Shown here in pieces: positions 53,704 to 62,329 of a stretch of 64,000 bases of DNA. Position 1 is the first letter of the stretch. Each line of letters opens with the position of its first letter. Where the stretch lies: positions 434,001-498,000 of the forward strand of contig NZ_BSFN01000002.1 in NCBI RefSeq assembly GCF_027922365.1, given 5' to 3'. The translations under genes were made by a program, and so were the position numbers. The stretch comes from Pseudomonas turukhanskensis. GTDB lineage: Bacteria > Pseudomonadota > Gammaproteobacteria > Pseudomonadales > Pseudomonadaceae. Under the pieces are notes generated by a model. The model had not been told where the DNA came from and made no database searches. It saw only the letters and a program-made list of their open reading frames with translations.

Positions 53704-54507
53704 ATGCAAAATCGCATCATGATCACCGGCGCGGGTTCTGGCTTGGGCCGCGAAATCGCGTTGCGTTGGGCGCGCGAAGGCTGGCAGTTGGCGCTGTCCG
53801 ATGTCAGCGAGCCGGGCCTGGCCGAAACCCTGAAGCTGGTACGTGAAGCCGGCGGCGATGGCTTTACCCTGCGCTGCGATGTGCGCGACTACAGCCAGCT
53901 CACCGCCTTGGCACAAGCCTGCGAAACCAAATTCGGCGGCGTCGACGTCATCGTCAACAACGCCGGTGTCGCCTCCGGTGGCTTCTTCAGCGACCTCTCG
54001 CTCGAAGACTGGGACTGGCAGATTTCCATCAACCTGATGGGCGTGGTCAAAGGTTGCAAAGCCTTCCTGCCGCTGCTGGAACGCAGCAAAGGCAAGATCA
54101 TCAACATCGCCTCCATGGCCGCGCTGATGCAAGGCCCGGCCATGAGCAACTACAACGTGGCCAAGGCCGGCGTGGTGGCCCTGTCCGAAAGCCTGCTGGC
54201 GGAACTCAAGCAGCAGGAAATCGGTGTGCACGTGGTGTGCCCGTCGTTCTTCCAGACCAACCTGATGGACTCCTTCCGTGGCCCGACCCCGGCCATGAAA
54301 GCCCAGGTGGGCAAGCTGCTGGAAAGCAGCCCTATCAGCGCCGCCGACATCGCCGACTACATCTTTACCTCGGTTGCCAACAACGAGTTCATGATTCTGC
54401 CCCACGAACAAGGCCGCATGGCCTGGGCGCTGAAGCAGAAAAACCCGGAAATCCTGTACAACGAAATGGCCGTGATGGCCGAGAAAATGCGCGCCAAGGC
54501 TAAATAA
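53704..54507 (+). CDS. Short-chain dehydrogenase/reductase
   Basis: NAD(P)-dependent oxidoreductase of 267 residues. The cofactor motif is TGAGSGLGRE, followed by NNAGVASGG. The catalytic residues are Ser in INIASMAALM and YNVAK (Tyr/Lys). The aspartate in LALSDVSEPGL after strand 2 points to NAD rather than NADP preference. The C-terminal extension past residue 240 is charged and alanine-rich. Substrate is unknown. It stands alone between the DUF2784 and MFS genes. Confidence 0.93.
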   Translation: MQNRIMITGAGSGLGREIALRWAREGWQLALSDVSEPGLAETLKLVREAGGDGFTLRCDVRDYSQLTALAQACETKFGGVDVIVNNAGVASGGFFSDLSLEDWDWQISINLMGVVKGCKAFLPLLERSKGKIINIASMAALMQGPAMSNYNVAKAGVVALSESLLAELKQQEIGVHVVCPSFFQTNLMDSFRGPTPAMKAQVGKLLESSPISAADIADYIFTSVANNEFMILPHEQGRMAWALKQKNPEILYNEMAVMAEKMRAKAK

Positions 54508-54525
54508 GCAGCTCGTCAATAACTT

Positions 54526-54557
54526 GTCTGACTGGTCAATTTTTTTGCCAGTCAGAC
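54526..54557. repeat. Inverted repeat before the MFS gene
   Basis: GTCTGACTGG and CCAGTCAGAC are perfect inverted copies around a twelve-base T-rich loop. The T run is inside the loop, so it is not a classical terminator; it could be an operator or an attenuating hairpin in the leader of the MFS gene. Confidence 0.6.
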
Positions 54558-54615
54558 TTGTTAGTCACCATTGTTGAATAGTAGGGTTGCTGGCCCGGCC
54601 TGCCTGGTCGTTGTT

Positions 54616-55803
54616 ATGTTGGCTACTCTCGTGAAACCCATATCCAAGGGCCTGCTGTTTGTCGCCCTGGTGCTGGCCGCTATCAATTTGCGCCCCGGCA
54701 TCACCTCGCTTGCTCCCCTTATCGAACAGATCGCCAACGAGCTGAACCTCAGCCGTGGCCTTATCGCCCTTACCACCGCCTTGCCCGTATTGTGCATGGG
54801 CCTGCTGGCACCCATGGCGCCGCGTCTGGCTGTGCGCTTTGGTCTGGAACGCACTATTACGGGCTGCATGGTGTTGATCGGCAGTGCGCTGGTGCTGCGC
54901 CTGGCCAGCCATAACAGCATGGTGCTGATTGGGAGTGCAGTGTTTGTCGGCGCCGGTATTGCGGTGGCGGGGCCGTTGTTGTCCGGTTTTATCAAGCGCC
55001 ATTTTGTCGGCAAGGTCGGCCGGGTGGTGGCCTGGTATTCGCTGAGCATGACCATCGGCGGTGCCGGTGGCGCCGTGCTGACCGGACCGCTCACCAGCCT
55101 GCTCGGCGAGCGCTGGCACTGGGGCCTGGCGATCTGGGCGGTGCCGGCACTGCTGGCCGTGTTGCTGTGGCTGTGGGTGCCGAATAAACATGAAGACCCC
55201 GCCGAAGTGGGCAGCGGCGGTGGCTTGCCTTGGCGTGAACCACGGGCGTGGGTGATCACCGGCTTCTTCGCGATTCAGGCCGGGCTGTTTTACACCCTCA
55301 CCACCTGGCTGACGGCGCGCTACCACGAAGTGGGCTTCGACGCGTCGCAGAGCAACACGCTGTTCAACTCGTACATGATGATCGGCCTGCCAAGTGCCTT
55401 CGTGCTGCCCTGGCTGGCCCAGCGTTACGACAACCGCGCCCAGCTGCTGCTGGGGTGCGCCGTGGCGTCGAGCCTGTGCCTGGGCATGATTTCCTTTATG
55501 CCGCAGGTATTGCCGCAAGTCTGGGCGCTGCTGCTGGGGCTGGCGCTGAGTGGCTCGTTCGCGCTGTCGCTGGTGCTGCCGATGTATGAAGTGAATACGC
55601 CGCTGGCGGTCAGCCGCTGGACCGCGATGATGCTCTGCGCCGGTTACAGCATCAGCAGCTTTACGCCGATTCTGACCGGCCTGGTGCGCGACCTTACCGG
55701 CAGCTACCAGGTGCCGTTTATCGTGCTTACCGGCTTGGCCATCAGCATGGTCTTCCTTGCATGGTCGTTGCGCACCCGCGCCACCCCCGTCGCGGCGCAG
55801 TAA
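54616..55803 (+). CDS. MFS transporter, CynX/NimT-like
   Basis: Inner-membrane transporter with about twelve helices. The open frame begins at TTG 54571; ATG at 54616 (MLATLVKPISKGLLFVALVL) and GTG at 54631 are both possible starts, as no clear ribosome site distinguishes them. The first helix with AINLRPGITSLAPLIEQIA and the loop ALPVLCMGLLAPMAPRLAVR match the cyanate/nitroimidazole-type branch of the major facilitator superfamily. The transported substrate is unknown. No regulator is adjacent. Confidence 0.85.
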   Translation: MLATLVKPISKGLLFVALVLAAINLRPGITSLAPLIEQIANELNLSRGLIALTTALPVLCMGLLAPMAPRLAVRFGLERTITGCMVLIGSALVLRLASHNSMVLIGSAVFVGAGIAVAGPLLSGFIKRHFVGKVGRVVAWYSLSMTIGGAGGAVLTGPLTSLLGERWHWGLAIWAVPALLAVLLWLWVPNKHEDPAEVGSGGGLPWREPRAWVITGFFAIQAGLFYTLTTWLTARYHEVGFDASQSNTLFNSYMMIGLPSAFVLPWLAQRYDNRAQLLLGCAVASSLCLGMISFMPQVLPQVWALLLGLALSGSFALSLVLPMYEVNTPLAVSRWTAMMLCAGYSISSFTPILTGLVRDLTGSYQVPFIVLTGLAISMVFLAWSLRTRATPVAAQ

Positions 55804-55963
55804 CAAAATGCCGCACCCGCCCACACCCCGCGCGGGCTGTGGGCTTTATGACCGTGGCGTGACGGTTTTTCTCTGCTAGCGTTACCAGCCAGCAGTTTTC
55901 AGATTTTCACGTGGCGGTTATCTGGCATAATCGCGCCCCCTTTCGACCTGAACAGAAAACCAC

Positions 55964-57436
55964 ATGTTCGATCTTTTCAGCGGGCTGGAACCCTGGGTAA
56001 TCATCAGCCTGATCCTGGCCCTGGCGTTCGTCCTGTTCTTCGAGTTCATCAACGGCTTCCATGACACCGCCAACGCGGTGGCTACCGTTATCTACACCAA
56101 AGCCATGCCGCCGCACCTGGCGGTCATGCTCTCCGGTGTTTTCAACTTCCTCGGTGTGTTGCTCGGCGGCGTGGGCGTGGCCTATGCCATCGTGCACCTG
56201 CTGCCGGTGGAGTTGCTGATCAACGTGAACACCGGCCACGGGCTGGCCATGGTGTTCTCGCTGCTGGCGGCCGCCATCACCTGGAACCTGGGCACCTGGT
56301 ACTTCGGTATTCCGGCCTCCAGTTCCCACACCCTGATTGGCTCCATTCTCGGGGTTGGCCTGGCCAACGCCCTGATCAGCGATATTCCGCTGGCCGACGG
56401 CGTGAACTGGCAGAAAGCGATTGATATCGGCATGTCGCTGATCGCCTCGCCCATTGCCGGTTTTGTGGTCGCAGCCCTGGTGCTGATGGGGCTGAAATGG
56501 TGGCGCCCGCTGTCCAAGATGCACAAAACCCCGGAGCAGCGCCGCAAGATCGACGACAAGAAACACCCGCCGTTCTGGAATCGCCTGGTGCTGGTGCTGT
56601 CGGCCATGGGCGTGAGTTTCGTGCACGGCTCCAACGACGGGCAGAAAGGCATTGGCCTGATCATGCTGGTGCTTATCGGTATCGTGCCTGCGCAGTTCGT
56701 ACTGGACCTGAACAGCACCACCTACCAGATCGAACGCACCCGTGACGCCACTATTCACCTGAGTCAGTTCTACGACCGCAATCGCGAAAGCCTCGGTGAC
56801 TTCCTGGCCCTTGGCAAAGCCAACACTGCCGAAATGCCCGAGCTGTTTCGCTGCAACCCGCAACAGACCGAAGCCACCATCGCCGGTCTGCTGAGCGACC
56901 TCAAAGGCGTGACCGATTACCACAGCCTGGCACCGGACACCCGCATTCAAGTGCGCCGTTACCTGCTGTGCCTGGACGACACCGCGAAGAAAGTCGGCAA
57001 GCTCGATACCTTGGCCTCCCGTGAGAAGTCCGATCTCGAGAAGCTGCGCAAAGACCTCACCGCCACCACCGAATACTCGCCGTTCTGGGTGATTCTGGCC
57101 GTGGCCCTGGCCCTGGGTATCGGCACCATGGTGGGTTGGAAGCGTGTGGTACTGACCATCGGCGAGAAGATCGGCAAGCAGGGCATGACCTACGCCCAGG
57201 GCATGTCGGCACAGATCACCGCCGCCTGCGCCATTGGCCTGGCCAACGTGTTCAGCCTGCCGGTTTCCACCACCCACGTGTTGTCCTCGGGTGTGGCCGG
57301 CACCATGGTCGCCAACAAGAGCGGCCTGCAAGGCGGCACCGTGCGCAATATCTTGCTGGCCTGGCTGCTGACGCTGCCGATTTCGATGGGCCTTGCAGCC
57401 AGCCTGTTCTGGCTCGCGACACGGTTCGTCGATTAA
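55964..57436 (+). CDS. PiT-family inorganic phosphate transporter
   Basis: Low-affinity, proton-coupled phosphate transporter of 490 residues. The two signature repeats of the family are present: FEFINGFHDTANAVATVIYT near the N terminus and VSFVHGSNDGQKGIGLIML in the middle. Around ten membrane helices surround a central cytoplasmic loop (residues about 250-370). It ends at a strong terminator. PitA-type function is well supported by the signatures; metal-phosphate complexes are probably the real substrate, as in other family members. Confidence 0.94.
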   Translation: MFDLFSGLEPWVIISLILALAFVLFFEFINGFHDTANAVATVIYTKAMPPHLAVMLSGVFNFLGVLLGGVGVAYAIVHLLPVELLINVNTGHGLAMVFSLLAAAITWNLGTWYFGIPASSSHTLIGSILGVGLANALISDIPLADGVNWQKAIDIGMSLIASPIAGFVVAALVLMGLKWWRPLSKMHKTPEQRRKIDDKKHPPFWNRLVLVLSAMGVSFVHGSNDGQKGIGLIMLVLIGIVPAQFVLDLNSTTYQIERTRDATIHLSQFYDRNRESLGDFLALGKANTAEMPELFRCNPQQTEATIAGLLSDLKGVTDYHSLAPDTRIQVRRYLLCLDDTAKKVGKLDTLASREKSDLEKLRKDLTATTEYSPFWVILAVALALGIGTMVGWKRVVLTIGEKIGKQGMTYAQGMSAQITAACAIGLANVFSLPVSTTHVLSSGVAGTMVANKSGLQGGTVRNILLAWLLTLPISMGLAASLFWLATRFVD

Positions 57437-57438
57437 CA

Positions 57439-57467
57439 AAAAAGCCCCGCCTCTAGCGGGGTTTTTT
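57439..57467 (+). terminator. Intrinsic terminator after the PiT gene
   Basis: AAGCCCCGC-CTCTA-GCGGGGTT followed by a T run lies a few bases after the stop codon. Confidence 0.92.
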
Positions 57468-57478
57468 ACGGAGGCGGA

Positions 57479-57559
57479 TATCGCTTGGTGCGCGGAGCAC
57501 ACCCTACAAGAGCAAGCCGCACTCTGCTTTCGTAGGGTGTGCTCCGCGCACCAAGCGAT
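57479..57559. repeat. REPIN, GTAGGGTGTGC family
   Basis: Long inverted arms (TCGCTTGGTGCGCGGAGCAC... and ...TGCTCCGCGCACCAAGCGA) flank a loop with AGAGCAAGCCGCACTCTGC. This is the best-conserved pair of the family in the window and lies between convergent genes. Confidence 0.92.
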
Positions 57560-57569
57560 TTACCAGTGG

Positions 57570-58658
57570 TTACAGCTCAACCACATGCCCTTCTTTGGCC
57601 GGCACCTGCCCGTGGTACAGCTTGCCGATCAATTCCTGCGCCGACGCAAACCCTTGGCTCACCTTCACCTCCAGCAGCGGCGTGATCTGGTCATAAAACC
57701 GCACCAGCCCTTCGCCAATATGCTCGGACACCTTAACCGGCCCCCAATCAGCATTACGCTTGCGCAGCTGAATCGGCGCGAAGAACAGCTGCGGCTGCGG
57801 CCCGGTGATGGCAGTGAGTTGGGCCGGGTCGGTGCTTTGTGCAGAGCCCGCGCAGCAGCTGTACACCAGCTGGCTGCCAAAATGCTGGTGCACCCGGTCA
57901 CGCAGGGCCAGGTCGCTGGAAAAATCCACGTACAGGGTCGGCTGGTCGGTGCTCAGCTGGCTCAGGTCGTCATAGGCCAGGGTTTGCTCGTAGCAACCCA
58001 AACCATCCACGAACGCGGTGTTGCCGCGCGAAGTCAGCGCCACACGTTCTACGCCGGCGCCATCCAAGCACACGGCGGTGGCAAAGGCGGTCTTGCTCGA
58101 GGCGCTGGAAAACACCAGGCGGGTGGCGCCGAAGAAAGCGTTGTCTTCGAGAAAATCCGCCAGCATGGAGGAGGTAAGAAACAGCGGCTTGAGCAGAATC
58201 TGCAGGTTTTCCGTGGCCGGGCTGTAATACGGGTCCCAGCTGCAACGGGTGTATTGGTTATACGCCGAGGTCAGGTTGCGGCGGTGTTCGGCGCCATCGT
58301 AGAAGCCGCGGTCGGTTACGCGCTCAGGCTTCATGCGCAGGTGGCTGGCAATCGGGAAATAGCCATAGAAGCGCTCGCCCACGGCCACGCCTTCCACGTT
58401 GGAAGCCACCACATCGGCAAAGCCCCACACCGGCACATGGCCTAGACCGGCGTCCCCGGTGGGGAAGAAGTCCCAGTAATTCATCGAGTCGCCAAAGGCG
58501 GCGTAGGTGATGTTGTTGGTGGTCAGCGACAGGCGTTCGAGCTTGACCACAATCTCGCCCGGCGCTGCGCTCAGGTCCTCCTCGTGCTGCTCGATATGGC
58601 TCTGGTCCAGTGCATTTTTTTCGGTTAGTAGGCGTGTTACGTTGCTGCGACCTGACAT
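57570..58658 (-). CDS. DUF2855-family protein
   Basis: Protein of 362 residues with AGGAG before the ATG. It has the layout of medium-chain reductase-like proteins but without an obvious nucleotide-binding GxGxxG: an N-terminal LSLTTNNITYAAFGDSMNYW, a central VPVWGFADVVASNVEGVAVG, and a later RLVFSSASSKTAFATAVCLD. The function is unknown. It is divergent from a TetR regulator by 57 bases, and such pairs are usually regulated by the adjacent repressor. Confidence 0.88.
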   Translation of the reverse strand: MSGRSNVTRLLTEKNALDQSHIEQHEEDLSAAPGEIVVKLERLSLTTNNITYAAFGDSMNYWDFFPTGDAGLGHVPVWGFADVVASNVEGVAVGERFYGYFPIASHLRMKPERVTDRGFYDGAEHRRNLTSAYNQYTRCSWDPYYSPATENLQILLKPLFLTSSMLADFLEDNAFFGATRLVFSSASSKTAFATAVCLDGAGVERVALTSRGNTAFVDGLGCYEQTLAYDDLSQLSTDQPTLYVDFSSDLALRDRVHQHFGSQLVYSCCAGSAQSTDPAQLTAITGPQPQLFFAPIQLRKRNADWGPVKVSEHIGEGLVRFYDQITPLLEVKVSQGFASAQELIGKLYHGQVPAKEGHVVEL

Positions 58659-58715
58659 GGTGGGCTCCTGGTTTTTGTGGGGAGTAAGCGTGTCGCCACA
58701 GAGTACGAGCTAACC

Positions 58716-59408
58716 ATGAAGCGCGGGTTCGGAAACGCCAGCACACCGTCAGCCAGCCCGGCAAAGCCGCGCAGCAAGCCGCTTAAACGCCCAAGCCAGG
58801 CCCGCGCCATCTTTACCGTGGAGGCCATCTACGAAGCCTTTGTTCGGATTTGGCTGCGCGAGGGCTGGACGTCGTTGACCACTCGCGCCGTCGCCCTGGA
58901 AGCGGGCGTCGCCATCGGCACCCTGTACGACTATTTCCCCAGCAAGGAAGCCATGCTGTCGGGGTACGTGCGCTACGGCATCGAATGCCTGCTGGCGCGC
59001 CTGGACCGCGAAGTGGTGCAGCCCACCGACCTGAGCTGGCAGGCGCGTGTGGAGCGCCTGCTGGAAGTCTGCTGCAACCCGCCCGAGCCCGACCGCTCTA
59101 TGTTCGGCTACGAGCTGATTCAGCTCGAATACAAGATCGCCGAACGCAAACACCAGGCTCGGGCTTATGAAGAGCTAGCAAGCAAATGGCGCGAGGTGTT
59201 TGCCGCCTGCCACGACCTGCCACACCAGCCCGCCGCGCAAATTATCGATGCGTGGCTGACCAGCGTTTGGGGCGGACGACGGTACTACCTCACTGCGCAG
59301 CTAAGTGCCGAGCAGCAACGGGTGTGGTTGGCGGAGATGAAGGGGATGTTGGTGCAGCGCGTGGGGCAAGCGAGTAACTGCGACCCTGCTAAATCAATCC
59401 AGAATTAG
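58716..59408 (+). CDS. TetR-family transcriptional regulator
   Basis: Regulator of 230 residues from ATG at 58716 (GAG six bases upstream); the GTG at 58677 would add 13 residues overlapping the divergent promoter. The N-terminal helix-turn-helix is clear: TVEAIYEAFVRIWLREGWTS, then TTRAVALEAGVAIGTLYDYF. The C-terminal ligand-binding domain is diverged. It probably represses the adjacent DUF2855 gene and itself; the ligand is unknown. It ends close to the Fic toxin gene on the other strand (overlap of 15 bases). Confidence 0.9.
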   Translation: MKRGFGNASTPSASPAKPRSKPLKRPSQARAIFTVEAIYEAFVRIWLREGWTSLTTRAVALEAGVAIGTLYDYFPSKEAMLSGYVRYGIECLLARLDREVVQPTDLSWQARVERLLEVCCNPPEPDRSMFGYELIQLEYKIAERKHQARAYEELASKWREVFAACHDLPHQPAAQIIDAWLTSVWGGRRYYLTAQLSAEQQRVWLAEMKGMLVQRVGQASNCDPAKSIQN

Positions 59409-59993
59409 TGTTGCGCCGACGCAGCGGGAAAAGATAGATGCGAGACCACTGTAGTCACACAGCACGGCATCTATGTTGGACTTGATCCATTCGGCCTCTT
59501 CAACAGCCCACCAATTAGTTTCATAACCAGCATTGGCAATAATGTGTTCGAACAGGATGCGTTGAGCCCGACCGTTTCCCTCGCGGAATGGATGGATCAT
59601 GTTCAGGTCACCGAAATGTTCGGCTAACGCAATTACCAAGTCGGTTTTGTCGAGGTTTTCAAACCAGTTAGCTCGTGTCATCGAGTCAAAGATTTTGTTG
59701 GCTTCCGGCTCTATTCGCGATGCGGTGCAAAAGCGTGTATCACCTTTGGAAATGTCGATTGAGCGTAACGTTCCGGCCCAATCGTAAATGTCCTTGAATA
59801 AGTGGCGATGCAGATTTTGCAGATAGGCGAGGGAGTACGGAGGGAGCTGAAATTCAACTTCAGAAGCGGCGATCTGGGAAAGTTTGTATTCCGCCTCGAT
59901 TAGAACGGGTTCGTCTCGAGTATTTAAACGGTTACGCAGTACCCGCGTGCCGGGATAGCAATACGGATCATCGCCAGTTCCATACTTATCCAG
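59394..59993 (-). CDS. Fic-domain toxin (FicT/VbhT-like AMP transferase)
   Basis: Predicted AMPylating toxin of 199 residues. The active-site motif HPFREGNGRAQR is complete (His134). The N-terminal DKYGTGDDPYCYPGTRVLRN and LHRHLFKDIYDWAGTLRSID segments match VbhT/FicT proteins. No ATG, GTG or TTG precedes codon 105 in frame. The only plausible full-length start is CTG at 59993, which has AGGA seven bases upstream and lies three bases after the antitoxin stop in the same frame. It could instead be a gene that lost its start, with the ATG at 59681 giving a 95-residue fragment. The gene is AT-rich compared with neighbours, suggesting transfer. Confidence 0.8.
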   Translation of the reverse strand: MDKYGTGDDPYCYPGTRVLRNRLNTRDEPVLIEAEYKLSQIAASEVEFQLPPYSLAYLQNLHRHLFKDIYDWAGTLRSIDISKGDTRFCTASRIEPEANKIFDSMTRANWFENLDKTDLVIALAEHFGDLNMIHPFREGNGRAQRILFEHIIANAGYETNWWAVEEAEWIKSNIDAVLCDYSGLASIFSRCVGATLILD

Positions 59994-59996
59994 GAG

Positions 59997-60167
59997 TTAG
60001 TCCTGATTCTGCTTGATGGACTTCAACGCTTCTTCCCGAGTCTTGTACTTGAGTTCTGCGTCTTCAGGTGTTGTTTGAAAACCTTCCAGACGAAGGCTAG
60101 CTGCGTAGTTGGAAAGGCGGGATTTGGCGATATAGGCCTTTTTCGCCTCCAGGCTTTTCGAAGTCAT
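59997..60167 (-). CDS. Fic antitoxin (VbhA-like)
   Basis: Antitoxin of 56 residues from ATG at 60167, with GGAGGA five to seven bases upstream. It carries the inhibitory-helix signature S-x-x-x-E-G as SLRLEG (Ser24, Glu28, Gly29) in a helix NYAASLRLEGF. In class I Fic systems this Glu occupies the toxin active site and blocks ATP binding. It lies immediately upstream of the Fic gene, in the usual antitoxin-first order. Charged C-terminal residues (TREEALKSIKQNQD) complete the protein. Confidence 0.82.
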   Translation of the reverse strand: MTSKSLEAKKAYIAKSRLSNYAASLRLEGFQTTPEDAELKYKTREEALKSIKQNQD

Positions 60168-60257
60168 AGCGGTCCTCCAGAAGAGCGTCAATTAGAGATT
60201 GTAGCCGATGGAAAACAATAGGCGTACCGCCATTTGGTGGGCGAAAGGAATCGTCTA

Positions 60258-61616
60258 TCAAACCAAGCGCGTAATCCGCCGATGCCGCCACACTAGCCGG
60301 TAGTACAAGGTCTGCAAAGCCAGCATGGTCACGTAGGCCAGCGGAAAGGCCATCCACACGCCCTCCAGGCCGAAATACGCATCCAGCAGATACGCCCCCG
60401 GCGTCTGCACGGCGAGGATGCAGAAGATCGAAATGACCACCGGCATCAGCACCACGCCACTGGCGCGCATGATGCCGCCCACAATGGCCTGGTAGCCGAA
60501 AATCAGAATGCTCCAGAGCATGATGTGCAGCAGGTGCTCGGCCTGGGCGCGGGTGGCCGGGTCGGTGATAAACAGGCCCAGCAGCCAGTGCGACAGCGCG
60601 TAGCCCACCAGCACCAGGGCGCCGGTCAGGCAGGTGTTTATCCACAGGCCCGTGCGCAAAATGGCGCCAATACGTTCGACCTGGCCGGCACCGATGGCCT
60701 GGGCGCCGAGAATGGAGGCGGTGATGGCGATGGAGAGCGCGGGAAATTGCACGTAGTTGGCGATCTGCGTTACGGCGCCATAGGCGGCAGTCGCTTGCGA
60801 GCCGTGCTGGTTGACCAGCGCCAGAATCACCAGCTCCGACAGGGAGATCACCACCATCTGCACCCCGGTCGGCAGGCCGATGCGCAGTACCTTGCCGACG
60901 ATTTCGCGGTTTACCCGCAGCGCCCGCAGCAGTTCGAGGTCAGGGGCCAGCACGTGGTGTTTGTAGCGCAAGCGCACGGTGAGCAGCAGCATCGCCAGCA
61001 GGTTGCTGAACAGGCCCGCATAGGCGGCGCTCTGAATGCCCATGGGCGGCAAACCGAGCCAGCCTTTGATCAGCGCCGGGGTCAGCAGCAGGCCGGCGAC
61101 GGTGGAGAGAATCAGCGCCAACAGTGGCGACACGGTGTCGCTGACGCCGCGCAGCAGTTGGGTGAAGAGCACGAACACCAGCAGCAGCGGCATGATCAGC
61201 ATCATCACCTGCATATAGGCGGTGGCGTCTTCCAGTACGTCCGCTGGCGTACCCAGGGCCACCATGGCCTGGCGGGCGAACACCGTACCGACCACCGCTG
61301 CCAGCAAACCAATCAACGCGCCGAGGGTGAGGGCGGTGCCGGCGATGGCTTTGACCAGATGCGGCTCCCGCGCGCCCCACGCCTGGCCAATCAGCACCGA
61401 AGCGCCGGCACCCAGGCCGATGACCAGGGCGATAAAGAAGAACACGATGGGAAACATCCCCGAGACTGCAGCCAGCGCCTGGGTGCCGAGCATCTGCCCG
61501 ATGTAAATGCTATTGAGCGTGCCCGACAGCCCTTGCAGGAAGTTGGACAGCACCATGGGGACCAGAAAAACCAGGTAAACCTGCCACAGCGGGCGTTCGG
61601 GAGAGGCGGCTTGCAT
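60258..61616 (-). CDS. MATE-family efflux transporter
   Basis: Inner-membrane multidrug/metabolite exporter of 452 residues with twelve predicted helices in two homologous halves. The N-terminal half has QVYLVFLVPMVLSNFLQGLS and GLGAGASVLIGQAWGAREPH; the second half repeats the pattern with LRIGLPTGVQMVVISLSELV and ASILGAQAIGAGQVERIGAI. It uses a proton or sodium gradient; the substrate is unknown. No regulator is adjacent. The upstream gap holds a palindromic repeat. Confidence 0.93.
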   Translation of the reverse strand: MQAASPERPLWQVYLVFLVPMVLSNFLQGLSGTLNSIYIGQMLGTQALAAVSGMFPIVFFFIALVIGLGAGASVLIGQAWGAREPHLVKAIAGTALTLGALIGLLAAVVGTVFARQAMVALGTPADVLEDATAYMQVMMLIMPLLLVFVLFTQLLRGVSDTVSPLLALILSTVAGLLLTPALIKGWLGLPPMGIQSAAYAGLFSNLLAMLLLTVRLRYKHHVLAPDLELLRALRVNREIVGKVLRIGLPTGVQMVVISLSELVILALVNQHGSQATAAYGAVTQIANYVQFPALSIAITASILGAQAIGAGQVERIGAILRTGLWINTCLTGALVLVGYALSHWLLGLFITDPATRAQAEHLLHIMLWSILIFGYQAIVGGIMRASGVVLMPVVISIFCILAVQTPGAYLLDAYFGLEGVWMAFPLAYVTMLALQTLYYRLVWRHRRITRLV

Positions 61617-61691
61617 TTAAAGGGCTCGTGGTTCGGCAGGCGGCCATCTGAGCATGAACGCGGCGGTTTTGCACATGCGTATCGGCAAGCC

Positions 61692-61779
61692 GTAGGGCGA
61701 ATACACCGCAGGTGTATCCGCCGATTCACCGCTAGCCGCAGAGCACGGCAGATATCCGTTGCACGGATATTCGCCCTAC
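61692..61779. repeat. Palindromic repeat pair (GTAGGGCGAATA arms)
   Basis: GTAGGGCGAATA (61692-61703) and TATTCGCCCTAC (61768-61779) are perfect inverted ends. Inside are two smaller hairpins (CACCGCAGGTG and TCCGTTGCACGGA). It lies between the MATE gene and the next minus-strand gene. Confidence 0.8.
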
Positions 61780-61812
61780 ATATCGCTCCTGCGAAATCTC
61801 AAGCTCGGGGTT

Positions 61813-62151
61813 TCAAATCACCCCGGTATCATCATCGTTGATCAACTTATGCAGCCCACCTAACGCTTCGCGCGATTGGGTACGGCTAAGCAGTTTGCTT
61901 TGCGCGGCCGGCGGCAGGTCGGTGATGCGCAGTACGCCTTTGTTCATCAGCACCGAAATCAGGTCGTCGATTACCCGGATCATTTCCAGGTCGCTCTGCT
62001 TGAGTTGCAGCAGATTGCTCTCGACGCTGTGGTTGGCGTACCAGGCTTGCACGTCATGGTCATCGGCCAGCGCCGTGCCGCTGGCGCCGTCGAATGGGGC
62101 GGCTTCTACGCGCGTCAGTTCACCGAACTCGTTGCGCTGGACATACAGCAT
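61813..62151 (-). CDS. Small conserved protein, often labelled tryptophan synthase beta-like
   Basis: Cytoplasmic protein of 112 residues from ATG at 62151 (MLYVQRNEFGELTRVEAAPF), with AGGG seven bases upstream; the longer frame to 62247 is not supported. The middle (SVESNLLQLKQSDLEMIRVI) is helical and acidic. The related Pseudomonas proteins are commonly named tryptophan synthase subunit beta-like, but it has no PLP-binding lysine motif and is far too short to be TrpB. Function is unknown. Confidence 0.8.
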   Translation of the reverse strand: MLYVQRNEFGELTRVEAAPFDGASGTALADDHDVQAWYANHSVESNLLQLKQSDLEMIRVIDDLISVLMNKGVLRITDLPPAAQSKLLSRTQSREALGGLHKLINDDDTGVI

Positions 62152-62273
62152 CAGCAAACCCTCTCTTGTTGGTTGTAGTGCACGGCGGCTCGCACAAGGC
62201 TGTGCAAACGCGAACCCTGCCAGTTGTGTGTAGCGCCTGCAACGCATTCTTGCCAGGCAGCTTTCTTGCCAAT

Positions 62274-62314
62274 AAAAAAACGGCGCGAACTCCGAACTGC
62301 TGGAGACGCGCCGT
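62274..62314 (-). terminator. Intrinsic terminator of the adhesin gene
   Basis: On the minus strand ACGGCGCG pairs with CGCGCCGT across an 18-base inner part that itself contains CTCC/GGAG, and seven T follow. It lies 16 bases after the adhesin stop codon. Confidence 0.9.
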
Positions 62315-62329
62315 TGGTCCCGCCCTAAA

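Noticed and set aside
54526..54557. Terminator after the SDR gene
   Set aside because: The T run is within the hairpin loop, not after the stem, so it is reported as an inverted repeat instead.
61813..62151. Assignment as tryptophan synthase beta subunit
   Set aside because: At 112 residues and without a PLP-binding lysine motif it cannot be TrpB; the common name looks like a carried-over misannotation.
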